This document shows positions 33,836 through 44,480 of a stretch of 64,000 bases of DNA, piece after piece. Under the pieces are notes generated by a model. The model did not search any database and was not told the origin of the DNA. It worked only from the letters and a program-made list of their open reading frames with translations. Source of the DNA: Thermosediminibacterales bacterium (GTDB lineage: Bacteria; Bacillota; Thermosediminibacteria; Koleobacterales; JARRCM01); contig JARRCM010000004.1 in assembly GCA_029982205.1 (NCBI GenBank), positions 1 to 64,000 of the forward strand, in the 5' to 3' direction. Each line of letters opens with the position of its first letter. Positions within the stretch are counted from its first letter, which is position 1. The translations under genes were made by a program, and so were the position numbers.

Positions 33836-35197
33836 CTATTTTTCAAAATAATTTAATGGATTTAGAGGTTTTCCGTTTTTTCGTATCTCAAAGTGCAGAT
33901 GTGGTCCAGTGCTTCTTCCTGAACTTCCTACTAAAGCAATTTGTTCTCCTTTTTCAACAGCTTCGCCTACTTTAACAAGGATTTTATTTGCATGTGCATA
34001 ATACGTTTCAAATCCGTTGCCATGTGAAACTATAACAAGTCGGCCATATCCTCCCTGCCAGCCAGCAAACGTTACAGTTCCGCTGTCAGCCGCTTTAATG
34101 GGTGTATTATAGGGTGCGGCTATATCAACACCTGTATGAAACTCCCTGCCTCTAGGACCGAAAGGAGAAGATATCCTTCCTGTCGCAGGCCATATAAACC
34201 TGCCGGTGCCTCTTGAAGGTGCGGCTTTGGTTCCGCGGATTAGTATTCGTTCAACCGGTTCTTTTAAAACCTTTTCTTCGATAATTTCACGTTTTATTTC
34301 TTTACCGTTTTCCTTATAAATTTTCGCTGTAACTTCTTTTGTTCCGTATACTCCTCTTTGTTTGACTTTTTGTTCCCATGTCCACATATTCCGGTCATAT
34401 TCAATTTTCGTAGTATAAGGTATAGCACGATTATAGGTTTTTTCCTCAACTGTTAAAACGTTTAAATACGGCTTTGGAACTACGAGATTAAGCTTTTGGC
34501 CGATTTGCAAGATTTCGGATTGCACCTGTGGATTAGCTTTTTTCAAGTCTTTTACAGTCATTCGGTTATTGTGTGCGATCAACCATAATGATTCACCCTT
34601 CTTAACCTCATGGACTTTTATTTCATCAGTTCCTCTAAGCAGAATATTGACCGCTTTTTCTTCCTGAACTATGTCTTCCGGGTCAGCAAATACCGGTTCA
34701 AATTCAATATCTTCCTGAATTTCTACGCTTTCTGTCTTAACATTTTCATTTTTTTCAGAAAAGGTTTCTTTAACTTCTTCAATCACTTTTTGTGCTGAAG
34801 CTTTATCTTTTACCGTCACTATGCTTTTTCCATCAACTATTATGTTAACTGCTTCAACTTTATAATTAAAATACGGTTTGAGTTTTTCTACAAGCTGCTG
34901 CTCTGTGGAAATTTCTACATCAAACCCCTTCATCTTTTCATAAGTCAGGTTCAGTTGAGGTTTTACTTCTCTGCCGTATTTGTTTTCAGCTTCAGCTGTC
35001 AGCTTGTTTATGACGTTTTCGATATCCTGTTTTTGCTTTACTATACCCACTAATTTGTTCTCTACCTTAATAGCATAAGCGGCTGTTGAATTGTAAAAAA
35101 ACGTTACGGAAACTGCTGTGATAAGTATTATAACAAAACCAATTATCCAAATTGATGTTTTCTTTTTGTTTTTGCTTGAATACTCTTCTGGACTCAT
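33836..35197 (-). CDS. Membrane-anchored M23 peptidase with LysM and G5 domains
   Basis: A 453-residue wall-associated protein. A membrane helix at ~15-37 is followed by a ~170-residue extracytoplasmic region, a LysM module (~198-247: HEVKKGESLWLIAHNNRMTV), a G5 domain (~250-330) and a C-terminal M23 lysostaphin-type peptidase (~340-450). The zinc-site motifs are HTGVDIA, YYAHAN and HLHFEI, so all ligands seem present and activity against peptidoglycan is likely. The architecture resembles clostridial SpoIIQ-like or DipM-like wall peptidases; the substrate bond is not known. RBS is AAGGAG. A second M23 gene is at 58771. Confidence 0.92.
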   Translation of the reverse strand: MSPEEYSSKNKKKTSIWIIGFVIILITAVSVTFFYNSTAAYAIKVENKLVGIVKQKQDIENVINKLTAEAENKYGREVKPQLNLTYEKMKGFDVEISTEQQLVEKLKPYFNYKVEAVNIIVDGKSIVTVKDKASAQKVIEEVKETFSEKNENVKTESVEIQEDIEFEPVFADPEDIVQEEKAVNILLRGTDEIKVHEVKKGESLWLIAHNNRMTVKDLKKANPQVQSEILQIGQKLNLVVPKPYLNVLTVEEKTYNRAIPYTTKIEYDRNMWTWEQKVKQRGVYGTKEVTAKIYKENGKEIKREIIEEKVLKEPVERILIRGTKAAPSRGTGRFIWPATGRISSPFGPRGREFHTGVDIAAPYNTPIKAADSGTVTFAGWQGGYGRLVIVSHGNGFETYYAHANKILVKVGEAVEKGEQIALVGSSGRSTGPHLHFEIRKNGKPLNPLNYFEK

Positions 35198-35260
35198 CCC
35201 CTAACTCCTTTCACTTTTCTCCGCTATATTATTCCAATACACTATATTCTATTAGTTTGG

Positions 35261-36157
35261 CTAAATTTCCTTCTCAGACCTAATATTACCATAAATTGGG
35301 ATGTTGTTCAACAGGACAATTGCCAAACCGATCAACATAATAATACACCCTATTATAGAATTGATGCTTGGAATCTGACCTAAAACAAAATAGCCAAGTA
35401 TTATTCCTCCGGTTACCTCTTGTGTTGATATCAGGTTAGCATAGGTTGGATGAGTATATCTTAAGCTTGCATTATATAATGTATGTCCTAATGTTGTTGG
35501 AAGCAATGCCAGAAGCAGAATAGGCAGTATAGATGACCTGACCGCAGATAATTCAATGGTGTTCAATGCAAATGGAAAAAGAAAAGCTGAAGCAGAAAGA
35601 TATAACCAGAAAGCGTATTTTAATAGAGGATAGTTTTCCCTCTCCATTCTTCCAGCCACAGAATAGAGGCCAAAGCACACAGCAGATATAAGGGCCATAA
35701 AATCCCCGATAAACGATTTTACGTTTATCTCCGGCTCAAATCCGGTCAAAATCGCAATTCCCATCACGACAACCACTATACCTACAAACTTGTACACTTT
35801 TATAGGTTCTTTAAGAAAAAACCATGCAAACAATGTTACAAAGATAGGGGCTGTATAAACTATACTTAGAGAATGTGCTATGCTTGTATAAAAAAGGGAC
35901 CAAATATAAAACAAAAAGTGCATGGCCGCTATAAAACCATAAAGCAGAAATTTTTTTATATTTTTTTTATTAATGGACAAATTTATTCTTTTTAGTTTGG
36001 CAAGAATAAAAACAAAGACTGCACCTAAAAACATCCTCATAAATGTTATGCCTCCGGGCGAAATCCCTTTTATTAAAAGCGTGAGAATGGGACTAGTTGC
36101 AAAAAACACTGTGGCTGTACTTGCATACAAGATGCCTTTACCGTGTTGAAACTTCAA
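35261..36157 (-). CDS. EamA/DMT-family transporter
   Basis: A 298-residue protein with ten predicted membrane helices in two EamA repeats (first ~8-140, second ~150-288). Repeat signatures include PILTLLIKGISPGGITFMRM and RYTHPTYANLISTQEVTGGIILGYFVLGQ. Family members export amino acids or other metabolites; the substrate is not known. Start TTG at 36157 overlaps the M1 peptidase stop (TTGA), with AGGAGG upstream, so the two genes are translationally coupled. Confidence 0.88.
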   Translation of the reverse strand: MKFQHGKGILYASTATVFFATSPILTLLIKGISPGGITFMRMFLGAVFVFILAKLKRINLSINKKNIKKFLLYGFIAAMHFLFYIWSLFYTSIAHSLSIVYTAPIFVTLFAWFFLKEPIKVYKFVGIVVVVMGIAILTGFEPEINVKSFIGDFMALISAVCFGLYSVAGRMERENYPLLKYAFWLYLSASAFLFPFALNTIELSAVRSSILPILLLALLPTTLGHTLYNASLRYTHPTYANLISTQEVTGGIILGYFVLGQIPSINSIIGCIIMLIGLAIVLLNNIPIYGNIRSEKEI

Positions 36158-37680
36158 CTTTTATGTCCTCCTTGCTTCTTTATGTTTTCAATATCAAGCC
36201 ATCTTTTGAAAAACTCATCCCAATTCCTGTTGGTGTTTTTTTCTACAAATTCAATAAATTGAGCTGATGAAACGTTTTTATAAATATATTCTCTGAAATA
36301 ATTCTTCAAAAGCTTATTAAAAGCTTTGTCTCCCAACTGTTTTCGCATATCAGCAAACATCCAGGCAGCTCTTGCATATACCAATGCGTCATAATCAAGC
36401 CATTTTTTAAACTTGTAAATAGGTTTGTTGATTTTGGTGTCAGAGGGATTGTTCAGTTCATATAATTTATACCTGTTTTGTATAATGTCTCTAAACAAAC
36501 TCTGTTCTACATCTTTGCCGTATTTGTTTTCATAATACATCAATGTGGAATATTCGGTCAAACCTTCGTCTATCCACGGCTCATCCACTTCATCATTTCC
36601 CACCATTGAGTACCACCATTGATGTGCTGTTTCATGAACCACTACATATTCAAGGAATTCATTTCCATAAAGAGTTTTATCAACAAACACAATGTTAGGG
36701 TATTCCATGCCTCCTATAAAAAAGTCTGCCGCAGCAACGGAAAACTCTTTATATGGATATTTTCCAAACGTTTTTGAAAAGAATTTTATCGAATCTGCAG
36801 CATAATCCAGGGCGCCCTGGTCCCCTGTTTCCTTTAAGAAATATGACTTTATTAATACTCCATCAACTTTTTTCTCAGCCAGTTCAAAGTTAGGGCTTAT
36901 AATCATAGCAAAGTCTCTTACAAGACCTGTTTTCCAGCTTATCAAATTGAAACCATTTTGTCTTTTGTTTTTTATAACATGGCCTGTTGCTGCGACTTTC
37001 ATAAAAGAAGGAAGTTTTAGACTTACATCATATAATGCAACATCACTGTAAAAAGGATCGCCTATGGAATAGTATGGATCAAGGTTCCATCCTTCATCAT
37101 CATATACTGCAAGAACTGGATACCAGTTTCCTAAATTGAAAGTGTTTTCGCCATATCCAAATCTTCCACATGCAGGAGGCAGTTTTACGATAAATTCCAT
37201 ATCAATTACTGTATCTTCACCGGGAAAAAGTTTTTTGGGCAGGGTTACTCTCATTATTGTTCCATCAACCTTTGTTTTCAGAAATTCCCCTTCACTCTTA
37301 ACATTGGACACATTTATATATCCCGGGGAAAAACCGTTCGGATAAGCTTTTATCATTTCCTCTTCAAAAAAAGGCAAGGTGTTTTCATCTTTAAAAGCAT
37401 TAGGATACAGATGAAAAAAAACTTCATTAATAGCTGTGTCTTCATTGTTAATATAATGGACTTTTTGAAACCCTTTAACAGTTTTGGCAGTTGGTTCAAA
37501 TTCTGCATCAATTGTGTATCTTGAAACTTTATCTAAAAGCTGTTTTTGCTTTTCTACCTGCCAGTTTTCCGGGCCGTGCTGCGGTAGCAGTTTCCAAATG
37601 CCGACACCAATAGACGTTATAAGAATAGCCGTAAGAAGTAAATATGTAAACAGCTGTTTTCGGCTTATTATTTTTATCAT
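36154..37680 (-). CDS. Membrane-anchored M1-family metallopeptidase
   Basis: Aminopeptidase-like gluzincin of 508 residues. One N-terminal membrane helix (about 8-27) puts the catalytic domain outside. The zinc site is HETAHQ at 349-354 (HEXXH), with the third ligand in DEGLTEYST; GGMEYPN at ~323 replaces the classical GAMEN exopeptidase motif. It probably trims extracellular peptides, with the coupled EamA transporter downstream. ATG at 37680 has GAGGG nine bases upstream; an ATG at 37698 is less well placed. Confidence 0.9.
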   Translation of the reverse strand: MIKIISRKQLFTYLLLTAILITSIGVGIWKLLPQHGPENWQVEKQKQLLDKVSRYTIDAEFEPTAKTVKGFQKVHYINNEDTAINEVFFHLYPNAFKDENTLPFFEEEMIKAYPNGFSPGYINVSNVKSEGEFLKTKVDGTIMRVTLPKKLFPGEDTVIDMEFIVKLPPACGRFGYGENTFNLGNWYPVLAVYDDEGWNLDPYYSIGDPFYSDVALYDVSLKLPSFMKVAATGHVIKNKRQNGFNLISWKTGLVRDFAMIISPNFELAEKKVDGVLIKSYFLKETGDQGALDYAADSIKFFSKTFGKYPYKEFSVAAADFFIGGMEYPNIVFVDKTLYGNEFLEYVVVHETAHQWWYSMVGNDEVDEPWIDEGLTEYSTLMYYENKYGKDVEQSLFRDIIQNRYKLYELNNPSDTKINKPIYKFKKWLDYDALVYARAAWMFADMRKQLGDKAFNKLLKNYFREYIYKNVSSAQFIEFVEKNTNRNWDEFFKRWLDIENIKKQGGHKS

Positions 37681-37754
37681 TTCTTGCCGCCCTCTCATTT
37701 TCTTTATTATTTATATTTAATATTTACATTATATTAAGCAGGTAAGTATTCATT

Positions 37755-37794
37755 CTAAAAAAAACAAAAGTGGTTTCTTCTACGAAACCACTGT
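37755..37794 (-). terminator. Terminator after tRNA-Gly
   Basis: On the minus strand AGTGGTTTC and GAAACCACT form a 9-bp stem followed by TTTTGTTTTTTTT, ten bases after the tRNA. Confidence 0.88.
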
Positions 37795-37803
37795 AATTTC
37801 TTT

Positions 37804-37878
37804 TGGAGCGGTAGACGGGATTCGAACCCGCGATCTTCGGCTTGGGAAGCCGACATTCTACCCCTGAACTACTACCGC
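37804..37878 (-). tRNA. tRNA-Gly(CCC)
   Basis: 75 bases with an encoded CCA. Acceptor GCGGTAG pairs with CTACCGC; the anticodon stem TCGGC/GCCGA encloses loop TTCCCAA, giving anticodon CCC (codon GGG); TTCGAAT fits the T-loop. Confidence 0.95.
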
Positions 37879-37941
37879 ACATGCTTTTTTATTTTATTTT
37901 CTGTTATTCATTATACATGTTTTTGTTTTATTTTTCAAGTC

Positions 37942-37990
37942 AAAAAACCGCTCACTTTCGTATTTATACGAATTTAAGCGGTTTTAGTTT
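37942..37990 (-). terminator. Terminator after tRNA-Glu
   Basis: A long nested hairpin (AAAACCGCT ... AGCGGTTTT, with inner TTCGTAT/ATACGAA) runs into TTTTTTG on the minus strand and TTTTAGTTTT on the plus strand. It ends the tRNA-Lys-tRNA-Glu transcript. Confidence 0.8.
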
Positions 37991-38010
37991 TATTTATATT
38001 GATTTTATGA

Positions 38011-38085
38011 TGGTGACCCCTAGGGGATTCGAACCCCTGTTACCGGCGTGAAAGGCCGGTGTCTTAACCGCTTGACCAAGGGGCC
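38011..38085 (-). tRNA. tRNA-Glu(UUC)
   Basis: 75 bases with an encoded CCA. Acceptor GGCCCCT/AGGGGTC; anticodon stem CCGGC/GCCGG with loop CTTTCAC, anticodon TTC; T-loop TTCGAAT. Confidence 0.95.
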
Positions 38086-38094
38086 ACACAATAA

Positions 38095-38170
38095 TGGTGA
38101 GCCATGGAGGAATCGAACCTCCGACACCCTGATTAAAAGTCAGGTGCTCTACCGACTGAGCTAATGGCCC
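38095..38170 (-). tRNA. tRNA-Lys(UUU)
   Basis: 76 bases with an encoded CCA. Acceptor GGGCCAT/ATGGCTC; anticodon stem CCTGA/TCAGG with loop CTTTTAA, anticodon TTT; T-loop TTCGATT. It precedes tRNA-Glu by nine bases, so both are probably cut from one transcript. Confidence 0.95.
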
Positions 38171-38191
38171 ACTTACGTCTCACAGGTATCT

Positions 38192-38220
38192 ATGATACTA
38201 TATTTAAATCAATATGTCAA
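38192..38220 (-). promoter_or_regulatory. Promoter of the tRNA-Lys/tRNA-Glu unit
   Basis: On the minus strand TTGACA (38220-38215), 17 bases, TATCAT (38197-38192), about 20 bases before the tRNA-Lys 5' end. Near-consensus, as expected for stable-RNA genes. Confidence 0.75.
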
Positions 38221-38270
38221 CACCAAAATTTTTAATTTCAAATTTTTGAAAATTGTAATTGTACTGTCAA

Positions 38271-39578
<1,308 letters not shown>

Positions 39579-39586
39579 TTATAGTT

Positions 39587-40966
39587 TTATGCTCTTTTGA
39601 GAATTTCCCTTGCCACAAGAACACCTGATGCCGAAGCTTGGGCCAGGCCTCGGGTTACTCCCGCACCATCTCCGACGGCAAACAGGTTTTTTACCTGTGT
39701 TTCAAGCTCCTGGCTTAATTGTGGCCTGGATGAATAAAATTTCACTTCAACTCCATAAAGCAAAGTGTGTCTTGAATAAACACCAGGTGCGATTTTATCC
39801 ATGGCCTGCAGCATCTCTAAAATATCCTTTAAATGCCTGTAAGGGAAAACTAAACTAAGGTCTCCCGGGGTGGCTTCTTTTAAAGTAGGTTCCACCAACC
39901 CCCTCTGTATACGTTCCTCGGTAGAACGGCGACCGGCAAGGAGATCACCCAGCCGTTGAACAAGGCATCCTCCACCCAACATGTTTGCAAGGGTTGCTAT
40001 ATACTTGCCGTAAGAAATAGGTTGTTTAAACGGTTTTGTGAAGGTTTTGCTGACAAGAAGCGCGAAATTCGTGTTGTCCGTTTTTTTGTCTGCATAGCTG
40101 TGACCGTTAACGGTAATGAGACCGTTATTGTTCTCCATAACAACTTCACCATATGGATTCATACAAAATGTCCTAACTCTATCATCAAAAAGTTTTGTAT
40201 AAAACACCAGCTTTGATTCATAGATTATATCTGTGAACTCTTCCATAACCACAGCCGGAACCTCAACCCTTACACCGATGTCAACAGGATTGCTTGTCAT
40301 ATCAAGCCCTAAACGAGAAGCTTCTTCAGTAAACCATTCCGCTCCGTCCCGTCCCGGTCCGCAAATTATATAATCTGCATGGTATTCAATACCGTCTTCT
40401 GTTACAACACCAACGGCCTTTCCTTCTTTAACAAGAATCTTATCCACTGCCGTTGATGTCCTAATTTCTGTTCTTTTTGCCAGATAGTTTCTCATACCTT
40501 TAAGTATATGAAAACATTTATCAGTTCCCAGGTGTTTTACACGGGCAGGAATAAGTCTTAAATCTGCTGTTGCTGCTTTTTGCTGTAAGCTCCGTATTTT
40601 CTTGATATCTGTTCCGTGAACAATTTCTGTAGCGCCAAACCTCAGATAAATCCTGTCCATATACTCTATCAAATTATATACTTTATTCTTGGGTAAATAT
40701 TCGTTTAACCATCCGCCAAATTCGGTGGTCAAAGTTAGTTTGCCATCGCTGAAAGCCCCTGCGCCGCCCCATCCGCTAACTATAGAACATGGTTTGCAGT
40801 GGTAACATGAAGCTTTTTCTTCTTTTGAAGGGCATTTTCTTTCTTCAATGTCCCTGCCCTTTTCCAGAATTAAAACCTTCAAATTCCGGTTTTTTTCCAC
40901 CAATTCAAATGCTGCAAAAATACCAGCTGGGCCGGCACCTATTATAATCACATCATATTTATTCAT
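39587..40966 (-). CDS. FAD-dependent dehydrogenase/oxidoreductase
   Basis: A 459-residue flavoprotein. The N-terminal Rossmann motif is IIIGAGPAGIFAAFEL; a cysteine cluster (KCPSKEEKASCYHCKPC) follows at about 43-63, then GWGGAGAFSDGKL, typical of a conserved bacterial family of FAD-dependent dehydrogenases of unknown substrate. The C-terminal NAD(P)/FAD contact is FAVGDGAGVTRGLAQASASG. The cysteines might bind a metal or cluster; that is inference. RBS GAGGGA precedes the ATG. Confidence 0.88.
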   Translation of the reverse strand: MNKYDVIIIGAGPAGIFAAFELVEKNRNLKVLILEKGRDIEERKCPSKEEKASCYHCKPCSIVSGWGGAGAFSDGKLTLTTEFGGWLNEYLPKNKVYNLIEYMDRIYLRFGATEIVHGTDIKKIRSLQQKAATADLRLIPARVKHLGTDKCFHILKGMRNYLAKRTEIRTSTAVDKILVKEGKAVGVVTEDGIEYHADYIICGPGRDGAEWFTEEASRLGLDMTSNPVDIGVRVEVPAVVMEEFTDIIYESKLVFYTKLFDDRVRTFCMNPYGEVVMENNNGLITVNGHSYADKKTDNTNFALLVSKTFTKPFKQPISYGKYIATLANMLGGGCLVQRLGDLLAGRRSTEERIQRGLVEPTLKEATPGDLSLVFPYRHLKDILEMLQAMDKIAPGVYSRHTLLYGVEVKFYSSRPQLSQELETQVKNLFAVGDGAGVTRGLAQASASGVLVAREILKRA

Positions 40967-41050
40967 TCTTCGTCCCTCTCATACGGAAGATTTAACCTCA
41001 TTCTAAATTGCACATTAATAATAACAAATGGAATGTATATTGTCAATCAG

Positions 41051-41092
41051 AATCCGAATAAAAATTGTTTTTTTGCCCTAAATATTCGGATT
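41051..41092. repeat. 10-bp inverted repeat between the FAD-oxidoreductase and HDAC-family genes
   Basis: AATCCGAATA (41051-41060) and TATTCGGATT (41083-41092) are perfect inverted repeats with a 22-base loop, four bases after the HDAC-family stop codon. It has no strong U-tail on the minus strand, so it is either a weak terminator, a stabilising 3' hairpin or a split operator. Confidence 0.45.
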
Positions 41093-41096
41093 TTAT

Positions 41097-42413
41097 TCAC
41101 CCTCTGTTATTGTAAAAGACATCGTTTTTTTTGTCCTGTAAAAACACCATCTGATTACCGTTTTTCAGTTTTTTTTCATACTCCTCAAGGCCTTCTTCAT
41201 AACACCGAGGACAGGCGTTCCTCGGAATAATCACTGCTGTAACATGATAACCCCTGTCTGAACGTGATTCAACAACAGAAAGCCCTGAACATTCGTCACA
41301 TACCTTTGTTATTTCCCTCTGCTCTTCAGATATGCCGTCTGTATCATAATATACGTACCTGTCCTGTTTTACGTATTTTTTATCTTTAATAAGCTCTTTT
41401 CGTATAATATCCCTCTTGTTCCATTTGTTATACAGGTGCTCACACAGCCTTTTTATATATTCATCTGTTTCTTTAGGCTGTTTAAACCTTTCAGGCGTAA
41501 AGTCCGGCTCCTTAACCATGCTGTAGTCAAGACCCGCCATCGCTAGAATTATTCCAGTATTAACATAAGGCAGGGCGTCTTCTATGGAATAACCTCCCTC
41601 AAGCACAGCGATATCTGGATTTAATCTGTGGTTAAGTTCAGCATACCCCTGTGCGGAGAAATTCATGTTTGTTATCGGGTCACTGTAGTGATTGTCTTGG
41701 CCTGCTGAATTGATTATCAAATCAGGCTGAAACTCTTTTAAAACAGGGTTTACAAGGTTGTCAATCACATAAAGAAAGCCTTTGTCAGATGTGCGTGGAG
41801 GGAGAGGAACGTTTAAAGTGTATCCAACGGCGTTCGGTCCCCCCAGCTCAGAAGGAAAGCCTGTGCCTGGATAAAGTGTCCTTCCGTCTTGATGAATTGA
41901 AATAAACAGGGTTTCACTGTCATGCCAGTAAATATCTTGAGTACCATCACCGTGATGGCAGTCTGTGTCTACAATTGCAACTTTTCTTATTCCGTATTTT
42001 TTTCTTAGTTTTTCAATCATTACAGCTTCAATGTTTATATTGCAAAACCCGCGGGCGCCATGAACTATTCTGCGTGCATGATGACCGGGCGGCCTAACCA
42101 GCGCAAAAGCTTTGTCGACTTCTCCCTTCATAAATGCATCTCCACAGGCTATAGCGCCTCCTGCTGATATCAGGTGAGAGTCCGTTATTCGGCTTTTCAC
42201 ATCAGGAACACATATATGAACACGTTCTACATCTTCTATTGAAGCAATATCAGGTTTATATTCAGTTATCCCATCTATGTCCAAAAGGCCTTCCTCTAAT
42301 ACCTGGTCCTGGGTATATAACAGCCTCTCTTCCCTTTCAGGGTGTGTGGGGCTAATGGCCCAGTCATAAGCAGGAAAAAACACCAAGCCCATTCGGTTTT
42401 TAGCCTTCAACAT
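41097..42413 (-). CDS. Histone-deacetylase-family (AcuC/APAH-like) amidohydrolase with zinc-ribbon tail
   Basis: A 438-residue zinc hydrolase. The arginase/deacetylase domain (~1-305) has RPPGHHA, DTDCHHGDGTQD, SIHQDGRTLYPGTG and VLEGGYS, the active-site histidines and metal ligands of the class I/II HDAC fold. Bacterial relatives deacetylate acetylpolyamines or acetyl-CoA synthetase. A ~130-residue C-terminal extension has CDEC and CPRC pairs, a probable zinc ribbon that I do not recognise from the standard family. It follows the hydantoinase-family gene by 38 bases. RBS GGGAGG precedes the ATG. Confidence 0.9.
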   Translation of the reverse strand: MLKAKNRMGLVFFPAYDWAISPTHPEREERLLYTQDQVLEEGLLDIDGITEYKPDIASIEDVERVHICVPDVKSRITDSHLISAGGAIACGDAFMKGEVDKAFALVRPPGHHARRIVHGARGFCNINIEAVMIEKLRKKYGIRKVAIVDTDCHHGDGTQDIYWHDSETLFISIHQDGRTLYPGTGFPSELGGPNAVGYTLNVPLPPRTSDKGFLYVIDNLVNPVLKEFQPDLIINSAGQDNHYSDPITNMNFSAQGYAELNHRLNPDIAVLEGGYSIEDALPYVNTGIILAMAGLDYSMVKEPDFTPERFKQPKETDEYIKRLCEHLYNKWNKRDIIRKELIKDKKYVKQDRYVYYDTDGISEEQREITKVCDECSGLSVVESRSDRGYHVTAVIIPRNACPRCYEEGLEEYEKKLKNGNQMVFLQDKKNDVFYNNRG

Positions 42414-42451
42414 GACGTTACCTCCCTAAATTTTATACAGTATCGAAAACT

Positions 42452-44104
42452 TTACTCAGGTTTTATCACAGGTCTTATTTGTGCTTTCAACCTGATTATT
42501 TTACCTGTTGTATAAAAACCTCTTACAACATTAAAACTCTGCTCCTCAACTATTTCCGGTTCTAGGTCTCTTTCATCTGCTCCAAGTTTTAGAGCTTTCT
42601 GTTTTAAAGCATCCATCAATATCTGATGTGCTTGTGTGACATCAAACCTCTTAGGTATTTTTTGTTTTATTCCCTCTTCACCTATTGTTAAAATGCCCAA
42701 AGCGGTGTCTGCTAAAAGGGTTAAATCTGTAGTTGTTCTACTTCTTGCTGCTCCATATGCGTTTGCCACTTCAAAATGCTCGGGCACGATGCAGGGAAAT
42801 CCCAACTGGTCTTCTAAAAGCTCAGACATTGCTTTTGCCGGCCCGCCTATAATAACAGCTTTTTGGGGCTGTATTTTCTTTCCATAAAGCAATTCATTTA
42901 TTGTATAAACAGGTTTGTTGTTTATTTCTCTTATTAATTTTCTTACGTAGTCTGTGATGGTGGTTGAGGCTTTTTTACAAATGGCTTTAACTGCTTCTTC
43001 AAAGGAAACACCCATCTGTTCGGCAATCAGTTTTATGCCTTCTTCTGCCTTTGATTTTAACCCTGTGTCTATTTTGCCCGCTGATATTAGGGCATCTGTA
43101 AGTGTAAGCCACTGCCCTCCAAAAGCCATAGCTTTGCCTCTTCGCTCAGGTCCTATTTTGATTTCGCCGTTTTCATACCTGACATAACTGTCTCCTCCAA
43201 TACCGATTGAACGGCTGAAGAGCCCCCTAACAAGTGTCTTCATGCCGTTTATTTCTATCCCCTGGGGTTCAAAAAGGGGCACGCCGTCAGACAGAACCGC
43301 AATATCCGTCGTTGTACCGCCTATGTCAAGGATTATTCCATCTGAATCCACATGGTTTAATGCAAGAGCACCTATGATACTGGCTGAAGGGCCGGATAAT
43401 ATAGTTTCTACAGGGAATTTTGATGATGACTCGAGGCTAAGTGTGCCCCCATCAGCTTTTAAAACATAAGCCGGAGCTTTTATGCCTTTCTTCAAAAAAT
43501 ATGCCTCTACGCTGTTTTTAAATCTTGCAAAATGAGAATAAACAGCCGAATTCAAATACGTTGAATAAACTCTCCTTGAAAAATTCAACATTCCTGAAAG
43601 GGTATGGCCCATTGTTACAACATTTTCTTTGTCTTTTAAAATCTTATACATTGTTTTTTCATGATCTGGATTGCGTACTGAAAATTTGCCTACCACTCCT
43701 AAATTTTTCAATCCCTTTTTTTTAAACGTTTCTTTTGCCTGTCTGATTTCCTCTGAATTTAAAGGAAAAGCTTCCCTCCCCCGATGGTCTATGTAACCTG
43801 AAACAAAACATATATCGGCCAAGGGCTTAAAAAATTGAGGGTTCATCCCCGGCCCACATTCCAAAACCATTCCTACTTCCTCAGTTTTGCCTTCAACTAT
43901 TGCATTTGTTGAAATTGTTGTGCTGAGAACTATTTTTTTAATATTTTTTATGTCTTCACCTTCCATGATTTCATCCAGCGGTTTTTTGATTGATTCAAAA
44001 ATATTTTCATGATCGGTAACTGATTTTATCGTCTTTTTAATTCGGCCTTCAGACAATAAAACTGCATCTACGTTAGTTCCTCCCATATCAAGCCCTATTA
44101 TCAT
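42452..44104 (-). CDS. Hydantoinase/oxoprolinase-family (HyuA-like) protein
   Basis: A 550-residue protein with an ASKHA-type nucleotide fold: MIIGLDMGGTNVDAVLL at the start and DIGGTTTDIAVLSDG at ~270. It belongs to the HyuA-like ATP-dependent hydantoinase/5-oxoprolinase family. The usual second subunit (HyuB) is absent, and the substrate cannot be inferred. The next gene downstream is the HDAC-family deacetylase; together they may act on an acylated or cyclic amide. RBS AGGAGG lies nine bases before the ATG. Confidence 0.86.
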   Translation of the reverse strand: MIIGLDMGGTNVDAVLLSEGRIKKTIKSVTDHENIFESIKKPLDEIMEGEDIKNIKKIVLSTTISTNAIVEGKTEEVGMVLECGPGMNPQFFKPLADICFVSGYIDHRGREAFPLNSEEIRQAKETFKKKGLKNLGVVGKFSVRNPDHEKTMYKILKDKENVVTMGHTLSGMLNFSRRVYSTYLNSAVYSHFARFKNSVEAYFLKKGIKAPAYVLKADGGTLSLESSSKFPVETILSGPSASIIGALALNHVDSDGIILDIGGTTTDIAVLSDGVPLFEPQGIEINGMKTLVRGLFSRSIGIGGDSYVRYENGEIKIGPERRGKAMAFGGQWLTLTDALISAGKIDTGLKSKAEEGIKLIAEQMGVSFEEAVKAICKKASTTITDYVRKLIREINNKPVYTINELLYGKKIQPQKAVIIGGPAKAMSELLEDQLGFPCIVPEHFEVANAYGAARSRTTTDLTLLADTALGILTIGEEGIKQKIPKRFDVTQAHQILMDALKQKALKLGADERDLEPEIVEEQSFNVVRGFYTTGKIIRLKAQIRPVIKPE

Positions 44105-44273
44105 AATAAAAAGCCTCCTATATTTTTATAATAAACATGAGTAAAACATCAAAGTTTTTATATTAATATTTCCACTGTGTGCCACAAAAATCCTTCATAA
44201 AAGGTTTTTGTATAAATCCTGAGTTACATTGGGATAATAAAAAAAGCCCATTACTTGAAGGGAGGAATTGAAT

Positions 44274-44447
44274 TTGAAAAAAACTGAGGAACTCAAGAAA
44301 TTTAGTGTTGATAATTTAGATTTTGGATTCGAATTCGGAGAGGATATTACACCAAATCTGAGAGGCCTGAATAATCTGGATTATAAAAAAAGGAATGACA
44401 CTAGAAACAGTGAAAGGTTAAATCTTTCGATTTATCCTGGGGAATAA
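44274..44447 (+). CDS. Small hypothetical protein, 57 residues
   Basis: A TTG-initiated frame with a strong GGAGG site eight bases upstream, running to TAA at 44447. The product begins MKKTEELKKFSVDNLDFG, is acidic in the middle (EFGEDIT) and polar at the end, with no membrane segment. I do not recognise it. It stands alone on the plus strand in a region otherwise coded on the minus strand, between the hydantoinase-family gene and dnaB. A perfect hairpin follows at 44481. The good ribosome site and following hairpin support a real gene. Confidence 0.55.
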   Translation: MKKTEELKKFSVDNLDFGFEFGEDITPNLRGLNNLDYKKRNDTRNSERLNLSIYPGE

Positions 44448-44480
44448 GGCAAGTTAACCTTTACAGAAAAGCTGAGGTTT

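Noticed and set aside
38221-38270. AT-rich short repeats (AAATTTTT, TTGAAAATT) after purA as a terminator
   Set aside because: Stems are weak and purely A/T; not strong enough to call, although transcription may end here.
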